A stretch of 64,000 nt of DNA from Phaeocystidibacter luteus (lineage in GTDB: Bacteria; Bacteroidota; Bacteroidia; Flavobacteriales; Schleiferiaceae), in contig NZ_WBVO01000010.1 of NCBI RefSeq assembly GCF_008933115.1, forward strand, positions 62,001 through 126,000. The letters are read 5' to 3'. Numbering within the stretch: position 1 is the stretch's first letter; every line of letters begins with the position of its first letter. Positions 44,493-52,779 of the stretch are shown here, piece after piece. The notes under the pieces are model-generated. The model was not told the origin of the DNA and searched no databases. It was given only the letters and a program-made list of their open reading frames with translations. Position numbers and translations under genes: made by a program.

Positions 44493-45519
44493 CGTTGAGT
44501 TTTGCTAAGGTGGACAGCAAAGCATCATTTTCGGCTTGTGTGCCAACAGTTATCCTTAGGCAATTGGGCACTACATTGCTTCGATTCCGTACAATGATTT
44601 TATTCTGAAGGAGGGAGTCGTAAACGGCATCTGCGTTCGCAAATTCAACCAAGAGGAAATTTGCTTCTGAAGGGTAGATTCTCCGCACATTATCCAGCTG
44701 CGACAGCTGAAATCTCAGCCTACTCCTTTCTTTAGTAATTCGATGACCGACGCGTTCAGCCTCAGCCGCCTTACTCAAGGTCTCCAATGCCGATTGCTGG
44801 TTTAAGCTACTCACGTTATAAGGAGGCTTAACGGCGTCGAGAAGAGCGATAATCGATTCTGATGCAAGCGCATAGCCAATTCGTGCACCCGCCAATCCCC
44901 AATACTTACTCAGGGTGCGCATGATCACTAGGTTAGGCAGCGATCCGAGTTGTGTAGCCAGAGAAGCTGTAGCACTGAATTCGATGTAGGCCTCATCCAC
45001 TACAACAAGCCCCTCGCTCGCCTCGGCAATGCGTTTGATGCAACCAAGCGATAGCGTGTTTCCGGTAGGATTGTTCGGAGAGCAAAGGAAAATCAGCTTT
45101 GGTAGGTATAGCTCAATCGCGCGAAGCGTCGAAACCAAGTCGATATCGTACTCCGAATTGAGGGGTACCTCAATGACCGCGACGTCATTTACTGCGGCGC
45201 TAACCGCGTACATACCGTAGGTTGGGGGAAGAACTAGCACCCTATCTAAGCTTGGTCGGCAGAAAATTCGGAACAGAAGATCGATCACTTCATCGCTTCC
45301 ATTTCCAACGAACACTTGGGGGGTGTCTACATCGTTCAGTTGCGCTAACCTATTTCGCAACTCGTGCTGGATAGGATCTGGATAACGGTTGAGTTCACCA
45401 TTCGGATTTTCGTTGGCGTCGAGGTACACTTTTGCCTCACCAGAAAATTCACTTCGGGCTGACGAATATGGAACAAGGCTCCGAATATTCTCGCGAACCA
45501 GGGCATTCAAATCAAACAT
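44467..45519 (-). CDS. hisC: Histidinol-phosphate aminotransferase (HisC)
   Basis: 350-aa PLP-dependent aminotransferase (step 7). It has [10 protein letters not shown] near the start, [12 protein letters not shown] and [10 protein letters not shown], and the PLP lysine lies in [16 protein letters not shown]. The C-terminus has CLRITVGT. It overlaps hisD by 8 bp. Confidence 0.97.
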   Translation of the reverse strand: MFDLNALVRENIRSLVPYSSARSEFSGEAKVYLDANENPNGELNRYPDPIQHELRNRLAQLNDVDTPQVFVGNGSDEVIDLLFRIFCRPSLDRVLVLPPTYGMYAVSAAVNDVAVIEVPLNSEYDIDLVSTLRAIELYLPKLIFLCSPNNPTGNTLSLGCIKRIAEASEGLVVVDEAYIEFSATASLATQLGSLPNLVIMRTLSKYWGLAGARIGYALASESIIALLDAVKPPYNVSSLNQQSALETLSKAAEAERVGHRITKERSRLRFQLSQLDNVRRIYPSEANFLLVEFANADAVYDSLLQNKIIVRNRSNVVPNCLRITVGTQAENDALLSTLAKLNDEKSTVYR

Positions 45520-46804
45520 TGCTAAGGGATTTTAATCTGACAGTCACCGCGTTTGCGTGTCCATCGAGCAGTTCGGCTTTGGCCATCGTTTCTATGGCGG
45601 GCCCAATCTCTTTGATACCGCGGGCGGAGATATTCTGGAAGGTTATTTTCTTGATGAAACTGTCGACCGAAACCCCACTGTACGCCTTTGCAAACCCATT
45701 GGTGGGAAGGGTGTGATTGGTACCACTCGCATAATCTCCAGCGCTCTCGCAACTGTAGTTTCCGAGAAAGACGGAGCCTGCATTTTGAACAAGAGGAACA
45801 TATTCCTCCGCATTTTCAGAGGCGATGATTAGGTGCTCAGGAGCATAATAATTACTGAACTGGAGGCATTGCTCGATGTTTTCAAACTGAATTACCCTAC
45901 TGGCATTCAAGGCCATTTCTGCTATTGCTCGACGCTTGAGTGTGGGCAACTGTCGGTCAATTTCTTCTAGTACCTCGGCGATTACTCGGTTTGAATCACT
46001 CAGAAGCAAAACTTGGCTATCTGGACCGTGTTCGGCTTGCGACAAAAGGTCGGATGCCACGAACTCGGGAACTGCGGTAGAATCAGCGATGACTAGCACT
46101 TCACTTGGACCGGCAGGCATATCAATCGCAACACCTTTCTCTTGCACGAGCTCTTTGGCTTTTGTCACGTATGAATTACCCGGGCCGAAGATTTTGGAAA
46201 CTGCGGGGATAGACTCGGTTCCATATGCTAAAGCTGCAATGGCTTGAGCTCCACCTACCTTGAACACCTTTCGGATTCCAAGGAGCTTTGCGCAGTACAA
46301 AATGATAGGATTCACATTGCCGTTGGCGTCTGGAGGTGTACAGAGAATGATGTCGGAACAACCCGCTAATACTGCGGGAACGCCCAACATCAGGACGGTT
46401 GAAAAGAGCGGCGCAGAACCGCCAGGGACATACAGCCCAACACGCTCTATCGCTCGAGCTTCTCGCCAGCATGAGACTCCAGGTACGGTTTCAACTCGTT
46501 CTTCTTTCAAGACCTGAGAGCGGTGGAAAGCCTCGATGTTTCCTTTGGCCAGTTGGATGGCACCCTTGAGTTCAGCGCTCACTTTCGATTCTGAATCGAA
46601 AATCTCCTCTTCAGAAATTGCGATAGTATTCAAGGAAACACCATCGTACTTCTCGGTCAGTTCAAGTAGTGCAGAATCTCCACGTTGAGCAACGCGTTCG
46701 AGAATTCCACGGACGTCCGATTCTAAACTTGCTGAAGACGCAGAAGGACGTTGGGATAGCGACTTCCATTTTGATTTAGGGGGAAACTTTGATCGTATCA
46801 TCAC
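45512..46804 (-). CDS. hisD: Histidinol dehydrogenase (HisD)
   Basis: 430-aa zinc-dependent NAD enzyme for the last two steps. Blocks include YVPGGSAPLFSTVLMLGVPA, IFGPGNSYVTKAKELVQ, IDMPAGPSEVLVIAD, DLLSQAEHGPDSQVLL and GDYASGTNHTLPT. It overlaps hisG by 4 bp. Confidence 0.97.
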   Translation of the reverse strand: MMIRSKFPPKSKWKSLSQRPSASSASLESDVRGILERVAQRGDSALLELTEKYDGVSLNTIAISEEEIFDSESKVSAELKGAIQLAKGNIEAFHRSQVLKEERVETVPGVSCWREARAIERVGLYVPGGSAPLFSTVLMLGVPAVLAGCSDIILCTPPDANGNVNPIILYCAKLLGIRKVFKVGGAQAIAALAYGTESIPAVSKIFGPGNSYVTKAKELVQEKGVAIDMPAGPSEVLVIADSTAVPEFVASDLLSQAEHGPDSQVLLLSDSNRVIAEVLEEIDRQLPTLKRRAIAEMALNASRVIQFENIEQCLQFSNYYAPEHLIIASENAEEYVPLVQNAGSVFLGNYSCESAGDYASGTNHTLPTNGFAKAYSGVSVDSFIKKITFQNISARGIKEIGPAIETMAKAELLDGHANAVTVRLKSLSNV

Positions 46805-47658
46805 ACCACCATTTTATCGATTGGCACTACGAGAATTCCCTCTGCTCCGGCAGACTTCAGCTCGTCTATGACGTTCCAGAATCTCTCTTCCTCGATCACG
46901 GAGTGTAGAGAACTCCATCCTGGTTCAGCTAGCGGAAGCACTGTTGGCGATTTGAGCACAGGTAGGATTTTCGTGACCTCGTCGATTCTTTCGTTCGGAA
47001 CGTTTAGCAGGATGTACTTAGAATTCCTAGCTCGAAGCACAGACTCAATTCGAAAGGTCAATTGATTTAGGATTGACTGCTTCTCAGGACTAAGATTTCG
47101 GGCTGAAGCTAGCACGGCCTCTGACTTTAGGATTACCCCCACCTCTTTGAGTCCGTTGCTAAAAAGTGTGGAACCGGTACTTACGATATCGCATATTCCA
47201 TCGGCTAAACCGATGTTTGGTGCGATTTCAACGGATCCCGAGATTGTGTGTATTTCGGCGTTCACCCCTTGGCTTTGGAGGTAGTTTTGAAGTGTATTTG
47301 GATAAGACGTAGCCACTTTTCTCCCTTCGAAGTAACTCGCATCTGTGGCATCTACTTCCTTGGGCACGGCTAGAGAAACACGGCATCTCGAGAAGCCAAG
47401 TCGGGATACAACATCCACTTGTTTTTCTTGCTCCACCAGCAAGTTCTCGCCTACAATGGCAACATCGGCAACGCCATCCTCTAAGTACTGTGGGATATCC
47501 GAGTTTCTCAAATAGAGAATCTCTAGCGGGAAGTTGGGGGCTGAAACTTTCAGTCGGCCTTCGCCATTTTCAACCTTAATGCCGCAGGACTCCAGCAGCT
47601 TTAGGGAGTCGGAATTCAGCCTTCCGGATTTTTGAATCGCAATCTTCAGTTTACTCAT
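46801..47658 (-). CDS. hisG: ATP phosphoribosyltransferase (HisG, long form)
   Basis: 285-aa first enzyme of histidine synthesis, of the long type with its own regulatory domain. It has KLKIAIQKSGRLNSDSLKLL, DVAIVGENLL, GLADGICDIVSTGSTLFSNG (PRPP-binding), and a C-terminal ACT-like domain (about 205-285) that binds histidine for feedback inhibition. It is the first structural gene of the operon, 103 bp after the leader peptide stop. Confidence 0.97.
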   Translation of the reverse strand: MSKLKIAIQKSGRLNSDSLKLLESCGIKVENGEGRLKVSAPNFPLEILYLRNSDIPQYLEDGVADVAIVGENLLVEQEKQVDVVSRLGFSRCRVSLAVPKEVDATDASYFEGRKVATSYPNTLQNYLQSQGVNAEIHTISGSVEIAPNIGLADGICDIVSTGSTLFSNGLKEVGVILKSEAVLASARNLSPEKQSILNQLTFRIESVLRARNSKYILLNVPNERIDEVTKILPVLKSPTVLPLAEPGWSSLHSVIEEERFWNVIDELKSAGAEGILVVPIDKMVV

Positions 47659-47700
47659 TTTGAAATGAATGTGTCTGAGTAAACCGTACGGCAGAAAACA

Positions 47701-47731
47701 AAAAACCCGTCTGATTTACTCAGACGGGTTT
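47701..47731 (-). terminator. his attenuator terminator
   Basis: On the minus strand AAAACCCGTCTGA pairs with TCAGACGGGTTTT (13 bp, loop of 5) and is followed by a T-rich stretch (TTGTTTT). It lies between the leader peptide and hisG, so it can stop transcription before the operon. Confidence 0.93.
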
Positions 47732-47778
47732 TGTGAAATTATTTGAGAATACTACACATCATTACCACCTCGCCTGAG
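47718..47778 (-). promoter_or_regulatory. his antiterminator (competes with the terminator)
   Basis: CUCAGGCG near the end of the leader-peptide ORF (47771-47778) can pair with CGUCUGAG (47718-47725) in the terminator 5' arm: 8 bp with one G-U. A ribosome stalled at the His codons (47792-47803) leaves CUCAGGCG free, so this pairing can form and block the terminator; a ribosome at the stop codon would cover it. Standard attenuation logic, read from the sequence. Confidence 0.8.
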
Positions 47779-47821
47779 AGCGTGTATGGAAATGATGATG
47801 ATGTAGTTGAATCGAATACAT
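47762..47821 (-). CDS. hisL: Histidine operon leader peptide (HisL)
   Basis: 19-residue ORF encoding MYSIQLHHHHFHTRSQARW: five His codons in six, four of them consecutive CAT. The stop is 103 bp upstream of the hisG start. It serves as a histidine-supply sensor by ribosome stalling. It is too short for automatic ORF calling and was found by reading the region upstream of hisG. Confidence 0.9.
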   Translation of the reverse strand: MYSIQLHHHHFHTRSQARW

Positions 47822-47838
47822 GTCTTTGCTTGAAGGCA

Positions 47839-47846
47839 CAAACTTA
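47839..47846 (-). promoter_or_regulatory. Putative his promoter -7 element TAAGTTTG
   Basis: Exact match to the Bacteroidota TAnnTTTG element. It lies 17 bp upstream of the leader-peptide ATG, which would give a 5' leader of about 10-15 bases. No clear -33 TTG was fixed. Confidence 0.55.
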
Positions 47847-47934
47847 GAAACTATTTTCAAACCAGAAAAGTTCATCCCAATGAATGGGCACACAGATTCG
47901 TTCAATTAATTAAATTCGAATAAAATCACTCTCC

Positions 47935-48747
47935 ATGCATCGCATTACCCTGCTCTTCCTACTTGTCTCATTTTTTAGTCAGGCTCAATCTGTAGTTACA
48001 GACACTTTAGATCGGGTGAGTTTGAGCTATGTAGCTATCGATGGGTTCTTCGTTCTTGACAACCCCAATCCGATGTACACCTACCTCGATGAACCGTTTC
48101 AGGACACGGATTTCGATTCAACCCAGTTTGGAAGCTACAATCGTTCAAACGGAGAGGCCGTGCTTGTTTCAGGCATTCGCCTTTCCTATCAGAGTTGGAT
48201 TGCTACTCAAGTTTTTATCAACCTTGGAGTAGAATACGATTTCGTATCATTCACGCCGTATCGAACTGGAGCTGGCACACAAAATGCCCCCTTCCTTTAT
48301 GTGGATGAGCGCTACTCTTCCCTAAATGCAACGGTAGGAATTGGCTACGATTTCTTGCCTTCGGGGACCTATGAGCTGGGCTTAGGAGCATATTGGACAG
48401 GTGGACCGGGCACCATTCGAATGGAATCCTATTTTGATGAAGCTAACACCCAAGTTGCGAACACGATTGAGCGAACTGGGTTTGCGAACCGATTTGAGCT
48501 CAAGCTGCATTATGCGATGTTCTTCGAAAGCGGCGTAGGGTTCATGGCTGCCCTGGGCAAACCGATCAATCAAACCTTTTCCCCAGGTCTGCTCACGACG
48601 TATGAAGAAGTGGACGGAACGGACCGTATTGCCAAGCGATACACCTTTGATGAGGAATACGACGAAAGTCGGGATCAACTCATAGAGGAGAACAATGTGC
48701 TGCGGGATATGTGGACGGTTACGGTGGGGGTTGTGTATGGGTTTTGA
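47935..48747 (+). CDS. Secreted beta-rich hypothetical protein
   Basis: 270-aa protein with a signal peptide ending FFSQAQ (about residue 18). Repeating strands (FINLGVEYDFVSF, LNATVGIGYDFLPS, ELGLGAYWTGG, FELKLHYAMFF) and a final aromatic VVYGF suggest an outer-membrane beta-barrel. It is divergent from the his operon. No family assigned. Confidence 0.65.
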   Translation: MHRITLLFLLVSFFSQAQSVVTDTLDRVSLSYVAIDGFFVLDNPNPMYTYLDEPFQDTDFDSTQFGSYNRSNGEAVLVSGIRLSYQSWIATQVFINLGVEYDFVSFTPYRTGAGTQNAPFLYVDERYSSLNATVGIGYDFLPSGTYELGLGAYWTGGPGTIRMESYFDEANTQVANTIERTGFANRFELKLHYAMFFESGVGFMAALGKPINQTFSPGLLTTYEEVDGTDRIAKRYTFDEEYDESRDQLIEENNVLRDMWTVTVGVVYGF

Positions 48748-48768
48748 CGGTGCGGGATTCGCTGACTC

Positions 48769-49016
48769 TGGTTCTCGCAAAAACGCAAAAAGCAAAAACG
48801 CAATTTGATGAAGATGTATGTTGCGGATATGCTGAATGTGCTTCACGCAAAAACGCCAATTATTAAAACCAATAGGAGCGAGTAGAAAACGCCAATCGAA
48901 ATCGCGACTGTGTCGCTTTGCGTTTTTTTCTCACAAGTTCTCTTTTTTTTTAGCGATTTTGCGAGAACCACACCAAGTAATCAGCGTTTTTGCTTTTTGC
49001 GGTTTTGCGAGAACCA
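48769..49016. mobile_element. MITE-like inverted-repeat element
   Basis: 248-bp non-coding element bounded by 33-bp inverted repeats (48769-48801 and 48984-49016, 32 of 33 positions complementary). The arms start TGGTTCTCGCAAAA. Inside, a 26-bp segment near the right end (48953) repeats directly at 48999. It fills most of the gap between two convergent genes. No transposase or clear target-site duplication is seen. Confidence 0.65.
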
Positions 49017-49030
49017 CACTAAGTGCATCA

Positions 49031-50626
49031 TCAAAACGAATACCCCACCCCAACATTCAATCCTACCCGCGTGAAGGTATCCCGATTCAGCAGTGGATCA
49101 TTCGACAGCGGCACGGCTACATTTGTACGCAAGTACATTGTCCAGCGGTCGTTCCAAGAATACCCGATGTATGGGCGGAACAACGCATCAAGACCGTAGC
49201 CCGTAGTAGGTGTAAGCTCTGGATGAGTGTATGTCACGCTACGGAAATTGATTCCCGCTTGAATACCGTAGCTCCATTCGTTAGTGGTCCACTCGTACCC
49301 CCCAAGAACTGGAATTTGGATATAGGTAGTTTGAACTCGCGAGAGTTGTTGTCGAGTTACCAATCGAGAAGAAGTATCTGTTCGAGTAAACTGTACCGTA
49401 TCAATGACTTCAACTTGCACCGTGTCGTATACAAACTCGCCCGTATACCAACCTGTAATCACCCAAGTTTGAATAACTCTTTGCTGATACGAGGTATCAA
49501 TTCGAGTATCGGTCACTGTATCCATGCGAATGACAGTCTCGTTGTATGGCGTGTAGACATTCCCTGAAGTGTTTGCCACTTCAAGTCCCACTTGGGCTGT
49601 CCAGCCCTTGTTTCTGTACCCGAAAGCGAATCCACCGTCGAACGTATTGAGTGCGGTATTCACGGAAGTAGCTACACCGAGGTTAGCTTCAACCCAAAAC
49701 GGTCGCTCGCGATTGGATGATTGACGGATTACAGGTCGAGCCTCCTCTGCTGATTCCTGTGCATCCCCCACTACGTCTTCAGCCGGAAGTTCCTCTGCTG
49801 GTTCTAGAGCGACAGCTGCAGACTCCTCCTCTACTTCAGGTGTAGATTCGGAAGACGCTTCTGCAATGATCTCTTCTGTCGACTCATCTTCTGATGAAGT
49901 AGGAGAAGCCAATGGCTCGGCGAGCTCAAATTGCACTTGCGACTCGTGTGCAGCAGTCGGCTCTTGTCTTGCGTCGGATGCCAGTCGCTCATTCATTGCA
50001 CTAAACTCTCCTGAATTCGATTGTTCGGATGATGTGCTGGAAGTTCCTTCGGACTCGATAGATGGTTCGTCAAAATTGGAAGAAGCAACGCCTTCCACAC
50101 GCTCACCTTGCAAGGCATTGGTCGTGGCGAAATCCTCTTCTGGAGCATTAACATTATCAAAATCAGAAACCTGACTTCCTTCGCTAATTGGCGTTGTAGA
50201 AGCAGATGCTTCCGTGGATCTTTCTCTCGCTACAGTTATCTCATCGTCGCTAGACATCCCGTTCTCGGTCGAATTTCGAGTCGGTGGCTCCATTGGGTAA
50301 TCAGCAGAAGGATAGGTCGATGGCGCATCGTTGGAAAGTGTATTGCTTTCAGGCGCGCTGTCACTTTTTCCACTATTGGTAGTGGTAATTACCTCAACTT
50401 CTCCATCGGTAGCTGAATCTGATTCCGCAGGATAGAACAGAACAGCTGAAATGCCGATAACGGAGACTAGGAAAATGGTGATTCCACCCCATCTCAAGTT
50501 GCGTCCTTTGGTCGGAACAATCTGGGTTTCATCCAGAAGTGTTTCCATAGCCTTCCAGTCACCTTCCTGCATAGGTGTGGCGGTACTATCTACCTTTTCC
50601 TTAAATATTGACCATAAATTCTTCAT
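49031..50626 (-). CDS. Anti-sigma-like/outer-membrane-like fusion protein downstream of ECF sigma
   Basis: 531-aa protein. Residues 1-45 are cytoplasmic with the EGDWKAMETLLDE pattern of Bacteroidota anti-sigma N-termini, followed by one membrane helix (about 47-66). A long Ser/Glu/Thr-rich linker (about 70-290) comes next, then a beta-barrel-like C-terminal domain (FWVEANLGVATSVNTAL ... GWTAQVGLEVANTSG ... YLRTNVAVPL) ending VGLNVGVGYSF. Inner-membrane anchor and outer-membrane barrel in one chain imply a cell-envelope-spanning protein. The start overlaps the sigma gene stop by 4 bp. Confidence 0.75.
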   Translation of the reverse strand: MKNLWSIFKEKVDSTATPMQEGDWKAMETLLDETQIVPTKGRNLRWGGITIFLVSVIGISAVLFYPAESDSATDGEVEVITTTNSGKSDSAPESNTLSNDAPSTYPSADYPMEPPTRNSTENGMSSDDEITVARERSTEASASTTPISEGSQVSDFDNVNAPEEDFATTNALQGERVEGVASSNFDEPSIESEGTSSTSSEQSNSGEFSAMNERLASDARQEPTAAHESQVQFELAEPLASPTSSEDESTEEIIAEASSESTPEVEEESAAVALEPAEELPAEDVVGDAQESAEEARPVIRQSSNRERPFWVEANLGVATSVNTALNTFDGGFAFGYRNKGWTAQVGLEVANTSGNVYTPYNETVIRMDTVTDTRIDTSYQQRVIQTWVITGWYTGEFVYDTVQVEVIDTVQFTRTDTSSRLVTRQQLSRVQTTYIQIPVLGGYEWTTNEWSYGIQAGINFRSVTYTHPELTPTTGYGLDALFRPYIGYSWNDRWTMYLRTNVAVPLSNDPLLNRDTFTRVGLNVGVGYSF

Positions 50627-51195
50627 GAGAACGAGGATTGGATTTGGTGTTGTTTCCCTAGTTCTTCCTTCAGCATGTCTTTGGCTGACTTCAAATACCG
50701 CTTGGTTGACCTCTCGGTAACTCCAAGTTCGAGTGCAATCTCATGGTGCTTATACCCTTCAATTTCATGAAGTGTGAACACCAGTCTTTCGTTATCTGGC
50801 AGGTTAAAAATCAACTTCTTGATTTCGTCTGCGCTCATGGCGGAAACAGCATCTACGTAATGTTCATCGGAAGACATCCCTTCTAGATCTCCTTCTGAAT
50901 CACTGTAGATCATTTCCAAATTGTGCGTGCGGTTAGATCGATACTCATCGATGGCTGTTCTGACCATGATAGTTGAAGCCCAGGGGAAGAAATTCTGCTT
51001 ATCGTCGTACTTATCGAGATTCACAAGAATCTTCAAAAACCCGGAATTCAACAATGCAAGTGCGTCTTCTCTATTCCGCTTATATCGGTTACATATGAGC
51101 ATGAGGCGATCGAAGCAATGTTGATATAAATCAAATTGCGCTCGTCGGTTGTTCTCCCGACATTTTTTGATGGTCGCCTTGAGGTCTTTGCTCAT
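50623..51195 (-). CDS. ECF-type RNA polymerase sigma factor
   Basis: 190-aa sigma-70 family factor with region 2 (about 20-90: FDLYQHCFDRLMLICNRYKR, PWASTIMVRTAIDEYRSNR) and region 4 (about 128-180: LIFNLPDNERLVFTLHEIEG, EIALELGVTERSTKRYLKSA). No region 3, as in ECF factors. It is coupled to the downstream membrane protein, which may control its activity. Confidence 0.92.
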   Translation of the reverse strand: MSKDLKATIKKCRENNRRAQFDLYQHCFDRLMLICNRYKRNREDALALLNSGFLKILVNLDKYDDKQNFFPWASTIMVRTAIDEYRSNRTHNLEMIYSDSEGDLEGMSSDEHYVDAVSAMSADEIKKLIFNLPDNERLVFTLHEIEGYKHHEIALELGVTERSTKRYLKSAKDMLKEELGKQHQIQSSFS

Positions 51196-51210
51196 CTATG
51201 AAAAAGCGAT

Positions 51211-51236
51211 ACCACCCTGCGGTTTGGCAGAGTGGT
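51211..51236 (-). terminator. Candidate intrinsic terminator
   Basis: On the minus strand ACCACTCTGC pairs with GCAGGGTGGT (one G-U), with a run of five T residues 7 bases later. It lies 37 bp after the T9SS/PKD gene and 16 bp before the sigma factor start, separating the two transcripts. Confidence 0.65.
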
Positions 51237-51272
51237 AAAGCATTGTGTTCTACTTATTCGAGAATGATAGAA

Positions 51273-52484
51273 TCATTCAACAATCAACCTTTGTGAGGTT
51301 ACGGCATTCTCTGTTTGGATGCGAACCATATACACTCCAGTTGGAAGCGAAGATATCATCACTTCATTATTGTTCGGTGTGAGGTTCAACATTTGCTGAC
51401 CATTGATTGTGAATACGCTCACTTGATCAACATTCAAAGTCGCATCCCAAGTCAATCTAGCCTCACCTTTTGATGGGTTTGGATAAAGAGAAATCGACTC
51501 AAGCAATGGATCGTCGAGTGAGAAGGTGGCCGGATCAATAACATTTACGGTAAAGCCATTCTTCAATACAGGGGCACCTGTGGAATCGAACTGCACCGGT
51601 AGGCAGAAAGTGCTTCTGCATGTATCGGCACCATCAACAGCGGTGATAGTCAAGCAGATGTTATAGGAAGCAGCAGTCGCGGCATACGTGTGGATTGGGT
51701 ACTGAGTGTTGTACAGATTTCCGTCGCCCATATCCCAAACATAGCTAACAATGGAACCAGAAGAAGTGGTCGAATTCTCTTGAAGAATAAGCTGACCTTG
51801 GAACGCGGCAGTGTTGACTGAATCAACAAAGAAGCTCGCGTTACAAGACAAACCAGATCCACCTCCGTTGTACCATAGTGAATCCCACACGGCCGAGCAG
51901 AGTGAGTCGGTTCTCGTGTAAAAGATAGTAACGGGACCACTCGCCGGTAATGCAGAGTTAGGAACCATCACGGACGACGAATTAGCGCTTGACGTCGTTC
52001 CCTGATATGATGTTCCGTTCACATCAAAGCGGTGGTCAGAACCCGGAAGGTTTGTCCAATTGATATCGCGAAGAGCAGTTGCCTCGATGCCAAGACCGGT
52101 TGCAGTCTGACCAGTGCGAATGATTGCCGAGCAATCGTTTGGCACACAAGTAGTGTAGACCAGAGTGTCCATTGCCTGACTAGCTGGTGCGAAGATGTGG
52201 AAACCTTGATAGAAATTCCCGCTGCAATCGAATGTACCGTAGAAGGCCGTATCGGAAGAAGTGGTAAAACTCGCGATACCGTTACCACTTGTGTATTCGA
52301 CCTGTGTAAAGAGATCTGTATTTGTGATGGGACCGGTTGTTCTGGCCATTGGGTTTTCGTAAAGAAAAACCGCAACTCCTGAATGAGGTTGATTACCATT
52401 ATCTACCTGGACAGTAACGGTGTTTTGTGCGAACGCCCCTATGGAAAGAGACAGGCACAGAAGGGATAGTAGTTTTTTCATCAT
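51273..52484 (-). CDS. Secreted PKD-domain protein with T9SS type A sorting domain
   Basis: About 403 aa. The start at 52484 (MMKKLLSLLCLSLSIGAFAQ) gives the signal peptide; an upstream ATG adds a polar segment. A PKD domain with the SGSIVSYVWDMGDGNLYN core is near residue 250. The last 80 residues form a T9SS type A domain (LYPNPSKGEARLTWDATL ... GVYMVRIQTEN ... RLIVE). Secreted through the type IX system; role unknown. Confidence 0.85.
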   Translation of the reverse strand: MMKKLLSLLCLSLSIGAFAQNTVTVQVDNGNQPHSGVAVFLYENPMARTTGPITNTDLFTQVEYTSGNGIASFTTSSDTAFYGTFDCSGNFYQGFHIFAPASQAMDTLVYTTCVPNDCSAIIRTGQTATGLGIEATALRDINWTNLPGSDHRFDVNGTSYQGTTSSANSSSVMVPNSALPASGPVTIFYTRTDSLCSAVWDSLWYNGGGSGLSCNASFFVDSVNTAAFQGQLILQENSTTSSGSIVSYVWDMGDGNLYNTQYPIHTYAATAASYNICLTITAVDGADTCRSTFCLPVQFDSTGAPVLKNGFTVNVIDPATFSLDDPLLESISLYPNPSKGEARLTWDATLNVDQVSVFTINGQQMLNLTPNNNEVMISSLPTGVYMVRIQTENAVTSQRLIVE

Positions 52485-52565
52485 AGAAATTTTTGATTCT
52501 CTATTCACAACTACGGAGGAGGGGGTGAAAGGGTGACAGGGGGGGGATTCTGCGCCTGCGGCTTG

Positions 52566-52739
52566 AAAAGGATCCGCCTACCGGCGGAAAGGATCCTCCG
52601 CCTGTCGGCGGAAAGGGTCATCGCCTGTCGGCGGATGAAAGGATTGTCTCGTTCCTCGACAAAAAGGATCCGCCTACCGGCGGATAAGATCATTTCTTCC
52701 CTGTGGTCAGAAATGATAAGACTCACCGCTAAACGCGGT
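52566..52739. repeat. Hairpin array with AAAGGAT spacers
   Basis: At least six consecutive hairpins in 174 bp, most separated by AAAGGAT or AAAGGGT: CCGCC-tacc-GGCGG, CCGCC-tgtc-GGCGG, a CATCGCC stem with one bulge, TTGTC/GACAA, CCGCC-tacc-GGCGG, ATCATTTCT/AGAAATGAT and ACCGC/GCGGT. Seen from the minus-strand gene at 52484 the spacers read ATCCTTT and the array lies about 80 bp upstream, so it would be in a 5' leader. Confidence 0.7.
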
Positions 52740-52779
52740 TCGTAAGGCCGATCGCCAACTAAAGGTCAGGGGCCTAACC

